From assembly GCF_012689525.1 (NCBI RefSeq), contig NZ_CP051515.1:2852001-2916000 (forward strand): 64,000 nucleotides of DNA. The letters run 5' to 3'. Made by a program: the position numbers and the translations under genes. Shown piece by piece: positions 25,581-33,886 of the stretch. Below the pieces are notes generated by a model, which had not been told where the DNA came from, searched no databases, and saw only the letters and a list, made by a program, of their open reading frames with translations. Positions within the stretch are counted from its first letter, which is position 1. Every line of letters begins with the position of its first letter. The stretch comes from Paraburkholderia aromaticivorans (GTDB lineage: Bacteria; Pseudomonadota; Gammaproteobacteria; Burkholderiales; Burkholderiaceae).

Positions 25581-26621
25581 ATGAACCAGCGTACCCTGCC
25601 GCACCATCTGGCCGCGGCCGCCGCGGCCGATTCGCACTCCGCCATGTCGACGAGCCGTTTCAGCACGCACGGACTGGCACCCGACAAACAATTCCTTGCC
25701 TGGCGCCGGCGCGTGGGCCATGTAGTCGACGCGCCGCCCTCGAAAGCGCAGCTTGCCGGGGGATTTCGCGGCGAAATCGATTTATACGCGGTCGGCGGCA
25801 TGGTTTTTACCGACTGCCGTACCGATTCGATGCTGCTGGAGCGCTCGGTAGCCCGCGTATCCACCGACTCGCGGCGCGATTACGTGTTTCAGCTCTTCGT
25901 GGAAGGAGAAGTCGGCCACGTCACCGGCATGCACAAAAAGCGCAGCGCGCCGGGTTCGGTGCAAGGCATCGTCGCGTTCGATCTGAACCAGCCGTTTCGC
26001 GCCGAGCGCCCCGACAGCCGCCTTCTGAGCCTGTTCGTACCGGCCGCGGTGGTGGACGAGGCGTTGCGCGACGGCGCGGCGATTCACGGCCGCATCGTCC
26101 AGCAAGGCTCGCCGTTGACCGGCGTCGTGCTGGATCACATGACGGCGCTCGCCCGCGACATTGCGCGGCTCGATCCGGCCAGCGCGATCGATGCCCTGCA
26201 GGCGGGCACGCAGTTGCTGGTGGCCGCGTTTCGCAAGGAGGCGCGCCTGAACGGCGCGGGCCGCGCCGCGCTGCAGGCCGCGGTCATGGGCCGGGTACGC
26301 CGCTATATCGAGGCCAATCTGCACCAGGGCGACCTCACGCCGACCGGCGTGGTTCACGCGCTGCAACTGAAGCGCGCGACGATCTATCGCTGGTTCGAGC
26401 ACGAAGGCGGTCTCGGCGCGTATATCCGCAACCGTCGTTTGCGCGAGGCGGCGGACGAACTAGTCCGTTATCCGCATCTGCAGGTCGCGGAAATCGCTTT
26501 TGGCCTCGGCTTTCAAAGCGCGTCCGACTTCACCCGCGCGTTTCGCCGCGCCTTCGACATGAGCCCGCAGGACATGCGTGCCTGCGCCTTCGACCTGCAG
26601 CAGTTGCGCAACGCGGCCTAG
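25581..26621 (+). CDS. AraC-family transcriptional regulator
   Basis: A 346-residue regulator. The N-terminal ~230 residues resemble the AraC-binding-like domain of the FeaR/NagR type; the C-terminal HTH pair spans about residues 245-340 (RRYIEANLHQGDLTPTGVVHALQLKRATIYRWF, then LVRYPHLQVAEIAFGLGFQSASDFTRAFRRAFDMSP). Start at ATG 25581 is tentative; ATG 25644 is an alternative, and neither has a strong ribosome site. Its stop codon overlaps that of the convergent MFS gene on a shared CTAG. The natural target would be that transporter or a distant catabolic operon; nothing in the sequence decides. Confidence 0.85.
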   Translation: MNQRTLPHHLAAAAAADSHSAMSTSRFSTHGLAPDKQFLAWRRRVGHVVDAPPSKAQLAGGFRGEIDLYAVGGMVFTDCRTDSMLLERSVARVSTDSRRDYVFQLFVEGEVGHVTGMHKKRSAPGSVQGIVAFDLNQPFRAERPDSRLLSLFVPAAVVDEALRDGAAIHGRIVQQGSPLTGVVLDHMTALARDIARLDPASAIDALQAGTQLLVAAFRKEARLNGAGRAALQAAVMGRVRRYIEANLHQGDLTPTGVVHALQLKRATIYRWFEHEGGLGAYIRNRRLREAADELVRYPHLQVAEIAFGLGFQSASDFTRAFRRAFDMSPQDMRACAFDLQQLRNAA

Positions 26622-27937
26622 CGCTTCAGGCAGGCGACTGCGACGCGCTCGCAGCGCGCGCCCGGCTCGGGTTCCGCTTCCGGGAACACCTTCAGCGCGA
26701 TCAGCGTCAGCGCGGTGGCGCCCATCAGATACCACGCCGGGATCATCGGATCGCCTGTCCGGTTGATGAGCCACGTCACGAGAAACGGTGAAAATCCGCC
26801 GAACAGGACCACGCCGAAGCTGTAGATCACCGACAGTCCGGCCGCGCGCCGGTGAACTGGAAACGCTTCCATCATCAGCACCGAGGCGGCGCCGGCACCG
26901 TTCACCGCGAGCGCCACATAAGCCGTGATGATGACGAGCGCCGCGAGATCGCCCGCACCGTGGGTCAGCGCCCAGAAAGCGGGCCACGCTGTCGCCAGCG
27001 ATGCGAGAAGCGACGCGTACTGCAGCGTCTTGCGGCTCGCGAGCCGGTCGGCCGCGCGCGCGATCAGCGGCGTGACGACGAGAATCACGACGCCCGAGAG
27101 GCACGCCGTCAAAAGACTGATCGTCGGCGGCCGGTGCAAGGTACGCACCAGATAGGCCGGCATGTAGAACACGGTGACGTAGATGCTCACCGAAGGCGCG
27201 GCCATCATCAGAATGCCGCAGACGAGCGGGCGCGCATGCTCCGCGAACACCCGCCGCGGGCTGAGCCGCGTGCGCTCTTGCGGCGCGGCCGCCGGCATGC
27301 GGCGGCGCAGATACCAGCCGACCGGGCCAATCAAGCCGCCCAGCACAAACGGAATCCGCCAGCCCCAGTCGTGCATGGCGGCGGGCGATAGCAGCGCCGT
27401 GGTGCCCGCCCCGACCAGCGCGGCGGCGAAAGCGGCCGCGCCCTGACTGGCGCCGCGCCAGCTCACCATGAAACAGCGGTGCCGGTAGCCGGCCGACTCC
27501 ATCAGCGAGGCCGACGCCGGGCCGATCTCGCCGCCCGCAGCGAGCCCTTGCATCAGGCGCGCGAGCACCATCAGCACGGTCGCCGCCGGACCGATCGACG
27601 CATAGCCCGGCAGGCAGGCGATCAGCCACGTGCCGAGCGTCATCAAGCCGAGCGACACGGTGAGGCCGGCTTTACGGCCACGGCTGTCGGCAATGTGGCC
27701 GATCATGATCGCGCCGAGCGGGCGCATCACGAAGCCCGCGCCGAAGGTGGCGAGCGACAGCAACAGCGACGACGTCGGATTGTGCGACGGAAAGAACAGA
27801 TTGCCGATCACGACGGCCGAGAAGCTGTAGACAGTGAAGTCGTAGGCGACAAAACCATTGCCGATCACGATGGCGACGACGATGCGCGTGAGTTCGGCGC
27901 GGGACAGCGGGGCCGCTTTGCCGGCAGCAGTGTGCAT
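26618..27937 (-). CDS. MFS transporter, metabolite:H+ symporter (MHS) type
   Basis: A 439-residue transporter with twelve predicted helices. YDFTVYSFSAVVIGNLFFPSHNPT and GFVMRPLGAIMIGHIADSRGRKAGLTVSL are the MHS signatures (ProP, ShiA, citrate and dicarboxylate carriers). RLMQGLAAGGEIGPASASLMES is the conserved helix-4 region. It imports a small carboxylate or betaine with protons. It is transcribed leftward alone, convergent with the AraC regulator. The substrate is unknown; the nearby aromatic/hydroaromatic genes start only after an IclR gene, so membership in that cluster is uncertain. Confidence 0.85.
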   Translation of the reverse strand: MHTAAGKAAPLSRAELTRIVVAIVIGNGFVAYDFTVYSFSAVVIGNLFFPSHNPTSSLLLSLATFGAGFVMRPLGAIMIGHIADSRGRKAGLTVSLGLMTLGTWLIACLPGYASIGPAATVLMVLARLMQGLAAGGEIGPASASLMESAGYRHRCFMVSWRGASQGAAAFAAALVGAGTTALLSPAAMHDWGWRIPFVLGGLIGPVGWYLRRRMPAAAPQERTRLSPRRVFAEHARPLVCGILMMAAPSVSIYVTVFYMPAYLVRTLHRPPTISLLTACLSGVVILVVTPLIARAADRLASRKTLQYASLLASLATAWPAFWALTHGAGDLAALVIITAYVALAVNGAGAASVLMMEAFPVHRRAAGLSVIYSFGVVLFGGFSPFLVTWLINRTGDPMIPAWYLMGATALTLIALKVFPEAEPEPGARCERVAVACLKR

Positions 27938-28091
27938 GAGTGGCTGTCGACGAACTCGTCGAGGTATTCAGGAAGGTTATGGAAGAAACGCGAGCCGCTT
28001 GTTTAGCTTAACGGCCAGGCGCGGTGCAACTCCGCGTGTCCGGACCCTCGGTCTTGCACAGACTTACGCGTGCCAGCAAGCAGCAAGCAAC

Positions 28092-28946
28092 TCAAGCGGC
28101 CCGCGGCCGTCCCTTGCGCTTTGGCTCGACCGGCTGCACCGCGGCCGCCACCGGCGCCACGCGCAAACTGCGTTTGAAATACGGCGAACTCATGGTGGCC
28201 GCGCCCATATCCGACGCGGCTTCGAGCAAGGGCGGCGCCAGCTCCTTCAGGCGCGCTTCCGGCAAACGGCTGGTCGGGCCCGCGAGACTCACGATCCCCA
28301 CCACCAACCCGGTCAACGGATGGCGGATCGCCGCCGCCATCGAGGTCATGCCCGCTTCGTAGGTTTCACTCGCGACGCCATAGCCGCGCTTGCGCGCGCC
28401 CGCCAGGTCCTGCAGGAACTGCTGGATCGTTTTCGGCGCCTTCGGACCGCGCGGGCCGGCCTTGCCGATGCCGCCCTGACGCGACACGAGTTCGAGCGCT
28501 TCTTCGTCGCTCATGGTGGCGAGCCACGCCTGGCCGCTCGCGGTGCAGTGCAGCGGCGGCTGGCTGCCCATGTCCGGGTCGTAGCGCAAGCCGGATTTGG
28601 CGCCCTGCGCCTTGCCGACGAAGGTAATGTGATCGTCCTCCACCACCCCCAGCCGCGCCAGTTCGCCCGACGCCGCCGCCAGCCGGTCGAGCACCGGCTG
28701 CGAAATATCCAGCACGCCGCCGGTGGACAGCCACATCAGCGCGAGCGACACCAACTTCAGCGCCAGCACGTATTCGCCATGCTCGTCCTGACGCACGTAG
28801 CCCTCATCGCTCAACTCGGCCAGCAGCCGATGCGTGCCGCTGCGCGGAATATTCAGCGTATCGGCGATGGCGGCCAGCTGCATGCTGCCGCCCTGCTTCG
28901 CCAGCAATTCGATGATGGCCAGCGCCCGCTCCAGATTCCCCGCCAT
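28092..28946 (-). CDS. IclR-family transcriptional regulator
   Basis: A 284-residue IclR regulator. Winged HTH at residues 1-65 (LERALAIIELLAKQGGSMQLAAIADTLNIPRSGTHRLLAEL), then the effector domain with KAQGAKSGLRYDPDMGSQPPLHCTASGQAWLA and GLVVGIVSLAGPTSRL. This family includes PobR/PcaR and other regulators of aromatic and hydroaromatic catabolism. It is the last leftward gene of a run that includes an aromatic-acid transporter and two flavoproteins. A variant of the cluster's GAAyACtATTCC operator lies 35 bp upstream of its own ATG, suggesting autoregulation. Confidence 0.9.
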   Translation of the reverse strand: MAGNLERALAIIELLAKQGGSMQLAAIADTLNIPRSGTHRLLAELSDEGYVRQDEHGEYVLALKLVSLALMWLSTGGVLDISQPVLDRLAAASGELARLGVVEDDHITFVGKAQGAKSGLRYDPDMGSQPPLHCTASGQAWLATMSDEEALELVSRQGGIGKAGPRGPKAPKTIQQFLQDLAGARKRGYGVASETYEAGMTSMAAAIRHPLTGLVVGIVSLAGPTSRLPEARLKELAPPLLEAASDMGAATMSSPYFKRSLRVAPVAAAVQPVEPKRKGRPRAA

Positions 28947-28980
28947 GTTGCACTCTCAATTCGATTTCGATACCGAATGA

Positions 28981-28993
28981 GAACACGATTCCA
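28981..28993. promoter_or_regulatory. Candidate IclR operator, variant copy (box 4)
   Basis: GAACACGATTCCA differs by one base from box 3 (GAACACTATTCCA). It lies 35 bp upstream of the IclR gene start and downstream of the transporter stop. Confidence 0.5.
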
Positions 28994-29044
28994 TATCGGA
29001 ACTCAAGGGCGCCTTCGTTTGGCGCCGCTGAAATTCCGCTGATC

Positions 29045-30430
29045 TCAGTGTCCGATGCCCGCGCTGACCTGCAGCACCGGCCCGCGATGGCGCGCGCCCT
29101 TGAGCAGCACCGCCGCCGCGCCCACCGCCGCCGGCAACGCGAGCGACGTGAACACCTGGCCGAAGCCCCAGTTCGCGTGCAACATGCCGGCGCCCAGCAT
29201 CGCCCCGGCAATCCCGCCGAAGCGGCCGATGCCGAGCATCCAGCTCGTGCCGGTGGCGCGCATGCGGGTCGGATAGGAGCCTGCGGCCAACGCGCAGAAT
29301 CCCGTGTTGGAGCCGTTCATGCAGTAGCCCATGCCGAACGCCAGCACGCTGATCGCGGTGATGCCGTGGCCGGGCAAACCCATGTACCAGGCCAGCACGC
29401 CGCCCATGAACACCGTCGCGCCGAGCGCGCGATGCGGATTGAAGCGGTCCATCTGCCAACCGATCGCGAGCGAGCCGATGGTGCCGCCCGCCTGAAAAAG
29501 CGCGCCGACCACCGCCGCTTCGGCAAGCGTGAAGCCGGCGCCGCGAATCAGCGTCGGCAGCCAGCTGCCGAGCAGATACACCGTCAGCAAGCCGGCGAAG
29601 TAGCAGACCCACAGCATCACCGTGCCGAACGCGTAGTCGCGCGACAGGATCAAACGGATCGGGTTGCGTTCGCGCTGCGGCGTTTCATGCGCGACGAAGC
29701 GCGTGGTCTGATCGGCGCTATCGGGTTCGAGGCGGTTCATCACCGTCACGAGCCGTGCGCGGCGCGTTTCCTTGAGCGCGAGGAAGCGCGCGGATTCGGG
29801 CAGCCATTTGATCATTAGCGGCACGTAGAGAATCGGCAAGACGCCACCGAGAATCAGCACCGAATGCCAGCCGTGCGACGCGATCAGCCATGCGCTCACG
29901 AAGCCGCCGCCGGCCGCGCCGAGCGTGAAGCCGCAGAACACCGTCGTCACCATCAGCGCGCGGCAGCGTTGCGGCGCGTATTCGGCCATCAGCGTGGCGG
30001 CGTTGGGCATGGATGCGCCGAGACCGAGACCGGTGAGAAAGCGCAGCACCGTGAGTTCGCTGATGTTGCTCGCGAAGGCGGAGCCGAGACTCCAGATGCC
30101 GAAGAACAGCACCGCGCCCGTCATCACCGTCTTGCGGCCGAAGCGGTCCGCGAGCGGCCCGGCGCACAGCGCGCCGAACGCGAGGCCGAGCAGGCCGCCG
30201 CTCATCACCGGGCCGAGCGCATCGCGCGGAATCGCCCACGCGCTCGATAATGCCGGCGCGATGAAACCGACCATCACGGTGTCGAGTCCGTCGAGCGTGA
30301 CGATGAACATGCACATCACCAACACGAGAATCTGAAAGCGCCCGACGGGTTGTTCGTCGAGCAACTGCTGCACGTCGATGACGCGCGAAGCGGACGCGGG
30401 TTTCCGCGGCGCCTTGATTGAAGGTTCCAT
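29045..30430 (-). CDS. MFS transporter, aromatic acid:H+ symporter (AAHS/PcaK-like)
   Basis: A 461-residue carrier with twelve helices. The N-terminal IDVQQLLDEQPVGRFQILVL and MFIVTLDGLDTVMVGFIAPAL match the AAHS start (DGYD/DGxD motif), and GALCAGPLADRFGRKTVM is the loop 2-3 motif. AAHS proteins import 4-hydroxybenzoate, protocatechuate, vanillate, gallate or cyclohexane-derived acids. GGAG lies 8 nt before the ATG. Located between the TIM-barrel isomerase and the IclR regulator, it probably imports the substrate of this cluster. This family membership is one of the better hints that the substrate is an aromatic or hydroaromatic acid. Confidence 0.9.
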   Translation of the reverse strand: MEPSIKAPRKPASASRVIDVQQLLDEQPVGRFQILVLVMCMFIVTLDGLDTVMVGFIAPALSSAWAIPRDALGPVMSGGLLGLAFGALCAGPLADRFGRKTVMTGAVLFFGIWSLGSAFASNISELTVLRFLTGLGLGASMPNAATLMAEYAPQRCRALMVTTVFCGFTLGAAGGGFVSAWLIASHGWHSVLILGGVLPILYVPLMIKWLPESARFLALKETRRARLVTVMNRLEPDSADQTTRFVAHETPQRERNPIRLILSRDYAFGTVMLWVCYFAGLLTVYLLGSWLPTLIRGAGFTLAEAAVVGALFQAGGTIGSLAIGWQMDRFNPHRALGATVFMGGVLAWYMGLPGHGITAISVLAFGMGYCMNGSNTGFCALAAGSYPTRMRATGTSWMLGIGRFGGIAGAMLGAGMLHANWGFGQVFTSLALPAAVGAAAVLLKGARHRGPVLQVSAGIGH

Positions 30431-30514
30431 CAGGTGTCTCCGGACAGTTGTTATTGTTATCGTTATCGATTGAGCCGCCGGTGCCAGGACCGGCGCGAAA
30501 GAAGATGAAGCGGA

Positions 30515-31348
30515 CTACGTCATTGCATAGGTCCGTTCGAGTACGGCGAGCGTCGCCTCGCGCAGCTTGCGGGCGCGCTCCACTGCGGGTGTGGTTTGAG
30601 CCCACCGTTGAGTCGGCACTTCGACGCTGATCGGCAAATGATCCGGCAGCGCGCGCAGAATGCCGCCGAGGTCGATGCCGCCTTCGCCCGGAATCAGACG
30701 CTCGCAACGCGCCTGGTAGAGCAGCGTGTCGAGGTCGGTGGGACGCGCGGCCGGTGCATCGCAAAACTGTACGTAGCCGAAATACTCGCGTGGCAACGCA
30801 CGCAAGGCATCGGTCGATGAACCCGCGCGGTCGAAGTGAATCGGATCGACGATCAGGCCGGTATTGCGCCGCGCCGCCGCCTTGACGATGCGCGCGCCTT
30901 GCGTGATGTCCTTCACGTCGGTCCACGGCATCGGTTCAATGGAAGGCGACAGGCCGAGCGGCGCGGCGAGATCGCAGAGTTGCGCAAGACGCTCCGCGGT
31001 GCGCGCTTCGTCGGGATCATTGCCCGCAACCAGCACGTAGCGCGCGCCGAGTTCTGCAGCGGTATCGAGCATCGGCTTGTACGCGGCCACATCGGTATCG
31101 GGCCTGAGCCGCAGAATCTCGACATCGAGCACCTTGACGCCGGTGTCGCGCAAACACGCAAGCGTCTCGCGCTTCAACGGCGTCGGACCGATGATCTCGT
31201 GGCGTACTTCGTGATCGGTGGCGGGTAGCAAGCGCAGTCCGACGAAGCCGTAGCCCGCCTGCGCGGCACATTCCACCATCCGCGGCGGGCTCAGTTCTAG
31301 CACCGTCAACGCCGACAGCGAGAGCGCCCGGGAATTGTGCTGGGTCAT
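30515..31348 (-). CDS. Sugar phosphate isomerase/epimerase-like TIM-barrel protein
   Basis: A 277-residue AP-endonuclease-2/xylose-isomerase-like TIM barrel. Visible strands: ALTVLELSPPRMVECAAQAGYGFVGLRL at the start, VKVLDVEILRL, ARYVLVAGNDPDE, LSPSIEPMPWTDVKD with the metal-binding Glu, GLIVDPIHFDRAG with Asp/His, and later GEGGIDLGGILRAL. Relatives include 3-dehydroshikimate dehydratase, hydroxypyruvate isomerase and various sugar-acid epimerases. ATG 31348 is preferred to 31372 because AGGA sits 8 nt before it. Next to a shikimate-dehydrogenase-like gene regulon, a hydroaromatic dehydratase or isomerase role is plausible but unproven. Confidence 0.75.
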   Translation of the reverse strand: MTQHNSRALSLSALTVLELSPPRMVECAAQAGYGFVGLRLLPATDHEVRHEIIGPTPLKRETLACLRDTGVKVLDVEILRLRPDTDVAAYKPMLDTAAELGARYVLVAGNDPDEARTAERLAQLCDLAAPLGLSPSIEPMPWTDVKDITQGARIVKAAARRNTGLIVDPIHFDRAGSSTDALRALPREYFGYVQFCDAPAARPTDLDTLLYQARCERLIPGEGGIDLGGILRALPDHLPISVEVPTQRWAQTTPAVERARKLREATLAVLERTYAMT

Positions 31349-31388
31349 GTCGTTTCCTGAGTTCGAATTCATCTCTGCCGTTGCGCGT

Positions 31389-32000
31389 TCAGCGCAGCGG
31401 CGAGAACGGCGCCGGCACGCAGATCGTCGACTCCATGGTGGTCAGATGCGCGGGGCCGCCTTTGGGCGGCCAGATGCCGTCCTTTACCGCTTCGGCGCGA
31501 ATCCGCGAGCGTTCGTCGACGCTCGCATACGGCCAGATGTTGAGAAAACGCGGCACGTTGCCATCGAGCGAATACATCGCGCCGACGAGCGGCGAACGCT
31601 GCGTGCGCTCGGGCACCGCTTTCTCCCACGCGTCGATGGTGTGCTGCAGGCTCGCGAGCTTGGTGCCATAAACACGCATCTCGTAGATGCCGCCGTATAC
31701 GGCCGGTTCGATCGGCGGCAGAAACGGGAACAGCGAATAGCTGTCGATCTTCACGTCCGTGACGAATTCGCCGCAGCCGAACGGGTTGCCTTCGAGCAGC
31801 ATGCGCTTGCGCTCCGTGATCAACGCGGCTTCCGAATCGAAGCCGCGCAGCACCAGCACCTGGCCGAGCGCGCCGATATCCGAATACCAGCAGCCGAGCA
31901 GCTTCGAACCCGGCTGATCGCCGCTCGCCTGAATGCTTTCGAAAACCTGCGCGTTCGCGCCGATCTTCACCGTCAGTGTCACTACGTCGTAGAGTGTCAT
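31389..32000 (-). CDS. NIPSNAP-family protein, two repeats
   Basis: A 203-residue protein made of two ferredoxin-like NIPSNAP units: residues 1-95 (MTLYDVVTLTVKIGANAQVF...) and about 105-203 (YEMRVYGTKLASLQHTIDAWEKAVPERTQ...). NIPSNAP and ABM-type folds occur in catabolic operons as small oxidoreductases, isomerases or accessory proteins. Its ATG overlaps the stop of the upstream FAD dehydrogenase by one base (TAATG), with AGGA 8 nt upstream, so co-translation is likely. Its exact function is unknown; its strict linkage to the flavoprotein is the best clue. Confidence 0.8.
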   Translation of the reverse strand: MTLYDVVTLTVKIGANAQVFESIQASGDQPGSKLLGCWYSDIGALGQVLVLRGFDSEAALITERKRMLLEGNPFGCGEFVTDVKIDSYSLFPFLPPIEPAVYGGIYEMRVYGTKLASLQHTIDAWEKAVPERTQRSPLVGAMYSLDGNVPRFLNIWPYASVDERSRIRAEAVKDGIWPPKGGPAHLTTMESTICVPAPFSPLR

Positions 32001-33808
32001 TACATGTGTCCTTGTGGCTGGATGGTGGTGTTCGTGTTCGTGGTGTTCGTGGTGTTCGTGGCCGGCGCTGCTGGTGCGTCATTCGCGCTGCGAGTGGCGT
32101 CAGCGGCTCGAGCTTCGCCGGCGATGGAAAGGCCCGCGAGATAACCAAAAGTCATCGCCGGGCCGAGCGTGATGCCGCCGCTCGGATAACAGCCGCCCAT
32201 CATGCTGGCGCTGTCGTTGCCGACTGCGTAGAGGCCCGCCACGGCCTGGCCCGCGTGATCGAGTACACGAGCGGTGGCGTCGGTGGCGAGCCCCGCGAAC
32301 GTGCCGAGGCTGCCAGGCAGCAGCTTGATCGCATAGAACGGCCCGTTCTCGATCGGCGCGAGGCACGGGCTCGGCGCGTGCCGCGCGTCGCCCTGCACGC
32401 GGTTGTACGGTGTCGAGCCCTTGTGGAACTGCGGGTCGAAGCCATCCTTTGCGTAGCTGTTGTAGGCCGCCACCGTGCTCTCCAATCCTTGTCGATCGAT
32501 GCCGCATTGCGCGGCCAGTTCAGCAAGACTGTTCGCGCGCTTCAGATAGCCCGAGCGGCGATACGGTGCAGTGGGAAACGGAAACGGCTTCGAGAAACCC
32601 AGCCCGTAGCGGCGCTGGAAACGATGGTCGCAAACCAGCCACGCGCAGACTTCCTCGCCGGCAGGCGTGGTGCCGATCAGCGCGCTGACGAAATCGTGAT
32701 ACGAAGACGCTTCGTTGACGAAGCGGCGCCCTGCGCGCGTCACCGCGATCACACCCGGCTTCGCACGCTCGATCAGATGCGGAAACGCGACGTCCGCACG
32801 CCCGTTGCCTTGCGGCACGAGCGAGACCGGCGCCCAGGCGGCAGGCGTTTCGAGCGATGCATCGAAGTGGCCGCCGATCGATTCGCCGAGACGAATGCCG
32901 TCGCCGGTATTGGTGAGCGGCGCGGCAGACCAGTGCTCGCGTCCCGACGGCGTATAAGCGAACGTTTGCGCGCGGCGCGCGAGGTCGTGCGGATAACCGC
33001 CGCAAGCCAGCACCACGCCGCGCGCGGCGCGCACCTCATGCGCCACGCCGTCGATCTCGACACGCGCCCCGACCACGCGGCCCGCTTCGCGCAGCAACGC
33101 AACGGCCTTCGCGTTCGTGCGCAGATCGACGTCGAGATCGGCCGCCGATTTGAGCAGTCGCGCGACCAGCGCATTGCCGTTCACCAGATTCATGGAGCGG
33201 CCATAGCGCAGCTTGTGGCCCGCGAACGCAGCGAGTCTGCGCAGCACATGCCATGCGGAGCGCAGCGAACGCGTGGCGTTGAAGAAATGCGCGAGGTCCT
33301 GCCCTGAACCGATCGCCATGCCTTTGAGCGTGACCACGCCGAGCGGCTCACGCAACCGCTTGATCAGCGGCCCGAGTTCGCGGCCGTCGAACGGCATCGC
33401 GCACACCGAGCGGCCACCGGTCACGGCACCGGGCGTGGTATGGAAATCGGGAATGCGGTTGCCGTCGGCGAAACGCATCGACGTATTGCGTTCGAAGAAC
33501 TCGATCATCTCCGGGCCGTAGTCGAGCAACGCGTCGACCTTGTCCGCATCGAAGTGCGCGCCGAGTTCGTTGCGCAGATACGTACGCGATGCTTCGGGCT
33601 CCTCGACAATACCTGCGCGCGTTGCGAGCGGGTTGCCGGGAATCCACATCCAGCCGCCCGACCATGCGGTCGTGCCGCCGAACACCGCGGCTTTTTCCGC
33701 CACCATCACACGCAGTCCGCGCGTCGCGGCGGTGACCGCGGTCGAGAGACCGCCCGCGCCGGAACCCAGCACCAGTACATCACATTCGAGGATCGGATCA
33801 CGCTTCAT
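32000..33808 (-). CDS. FAD-dependent KstD-like dehydrogenase with repetitive C-terminal tail
   Basis: A 602-residue flavoprotein of the fumarate reductase/3-ketosteroid dehydrogenase family: LVLGSGAGGLSTAVTAATRG for the dinucleotide site near residue 14, KAAVFGGTTAWSGGWMWIPGN after it, and GLYAVGNDSASMMGGCYPSGG plus LGPAMTFGYLAG at the C-terminus. Beyond the domain, a ~30-residue tail is low complexity, with Asn/Thr repeats ending NTTIQPQGHM. ATG 33808 is used; the frame opens at a TTG two codons earlier. An IclR-type box lies 51 bp upstream, so it has its own promoter although it follows another flavoprotein gene. Probable desaturase of a cyclic ketone. Confidence 0.85.
   Translation of the reverse strand: MKRDPILECDVLVLGSGAGGLSTAVTAATRGLRVMVAEKAAVFGGTTAWSGGWMWIPGNPLATRAGIVEEPEASRTYLRNELGAHFDADKVDALLDYGPEMIEFFERNTSMRFADGNRIPDFHTTPGAVTGGRSVCAMPFDGRELGPLIKRLREPLGVVTLKGMAIGSGQDLAHFFNATRSLRSAWHVLRRLAAFAGHKLRYGRSMNLVNGNALVARLLKSAADLDVDLRTNAKAVALLREAGRVVGARVEIDGVAHEVRAARGVVLACGGYPHDLARRAQTFAYTPSGREHWSAAPLTNTGDGIRLGESIGGHFDASLETPAAWAPVSLVPQGNGRADVAFPHLIERAKPGVIAVTRAGRRFVNEASSYHDFVSALIGTTPAGEEVCAWLVCDHRFQRRYGLGFSKPFPFPTAPYRRSGYLKRANSLAELAAQCGIDRQGLESTVAAYNSYAKDGFDPQFHKGSTPYNRVQGDARHAPSPCLAPIENGPFYAIKLLPGSLGTFAGLATDATARVLDHAGQAVAGLYAVGNDSASMMGGCYPSGGITLGPAMTFGYLAGLSIAGEARAADATRSANDAPAAPATNTTNTTNTNTTIQPQGHM
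32021..32062. repeat. Microsatellite-like GTGTTCGTG repeat
   Basis: About 40 bp of GTGTTCGTG/GTGGTGTTC units at the 3' end of the flavoprotein gene, coding for the Asn-Thr-Thr tail on the minus strand. Units of 6 and 9 bp keep frame, so length changes would alter only tail length. Confidence 0.7.
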
Positions 33809-33858
33809 TGCCAATTCGCTTCGTCGGTTGGGAGGAGACCGTTTTCGATCTCATTTGT

Positions 33859-33872
33859 TGAATACTATTCCA
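33859..33872. promoter_or_regulatory. Candidate IclR operator (box 1)
   Basis: TGAATACTATTCCA with the perfect core GAATA-C-TATTC at 33860-33870. It sits in the 78-bp gap between two leftward flavoprotein genes, 51 bp upstream of the second. The extended left flank TTGT is shared with box 3. Confidence 0.65.
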
Positions 33873-33886
33873 TTTTGCAACTTCAT

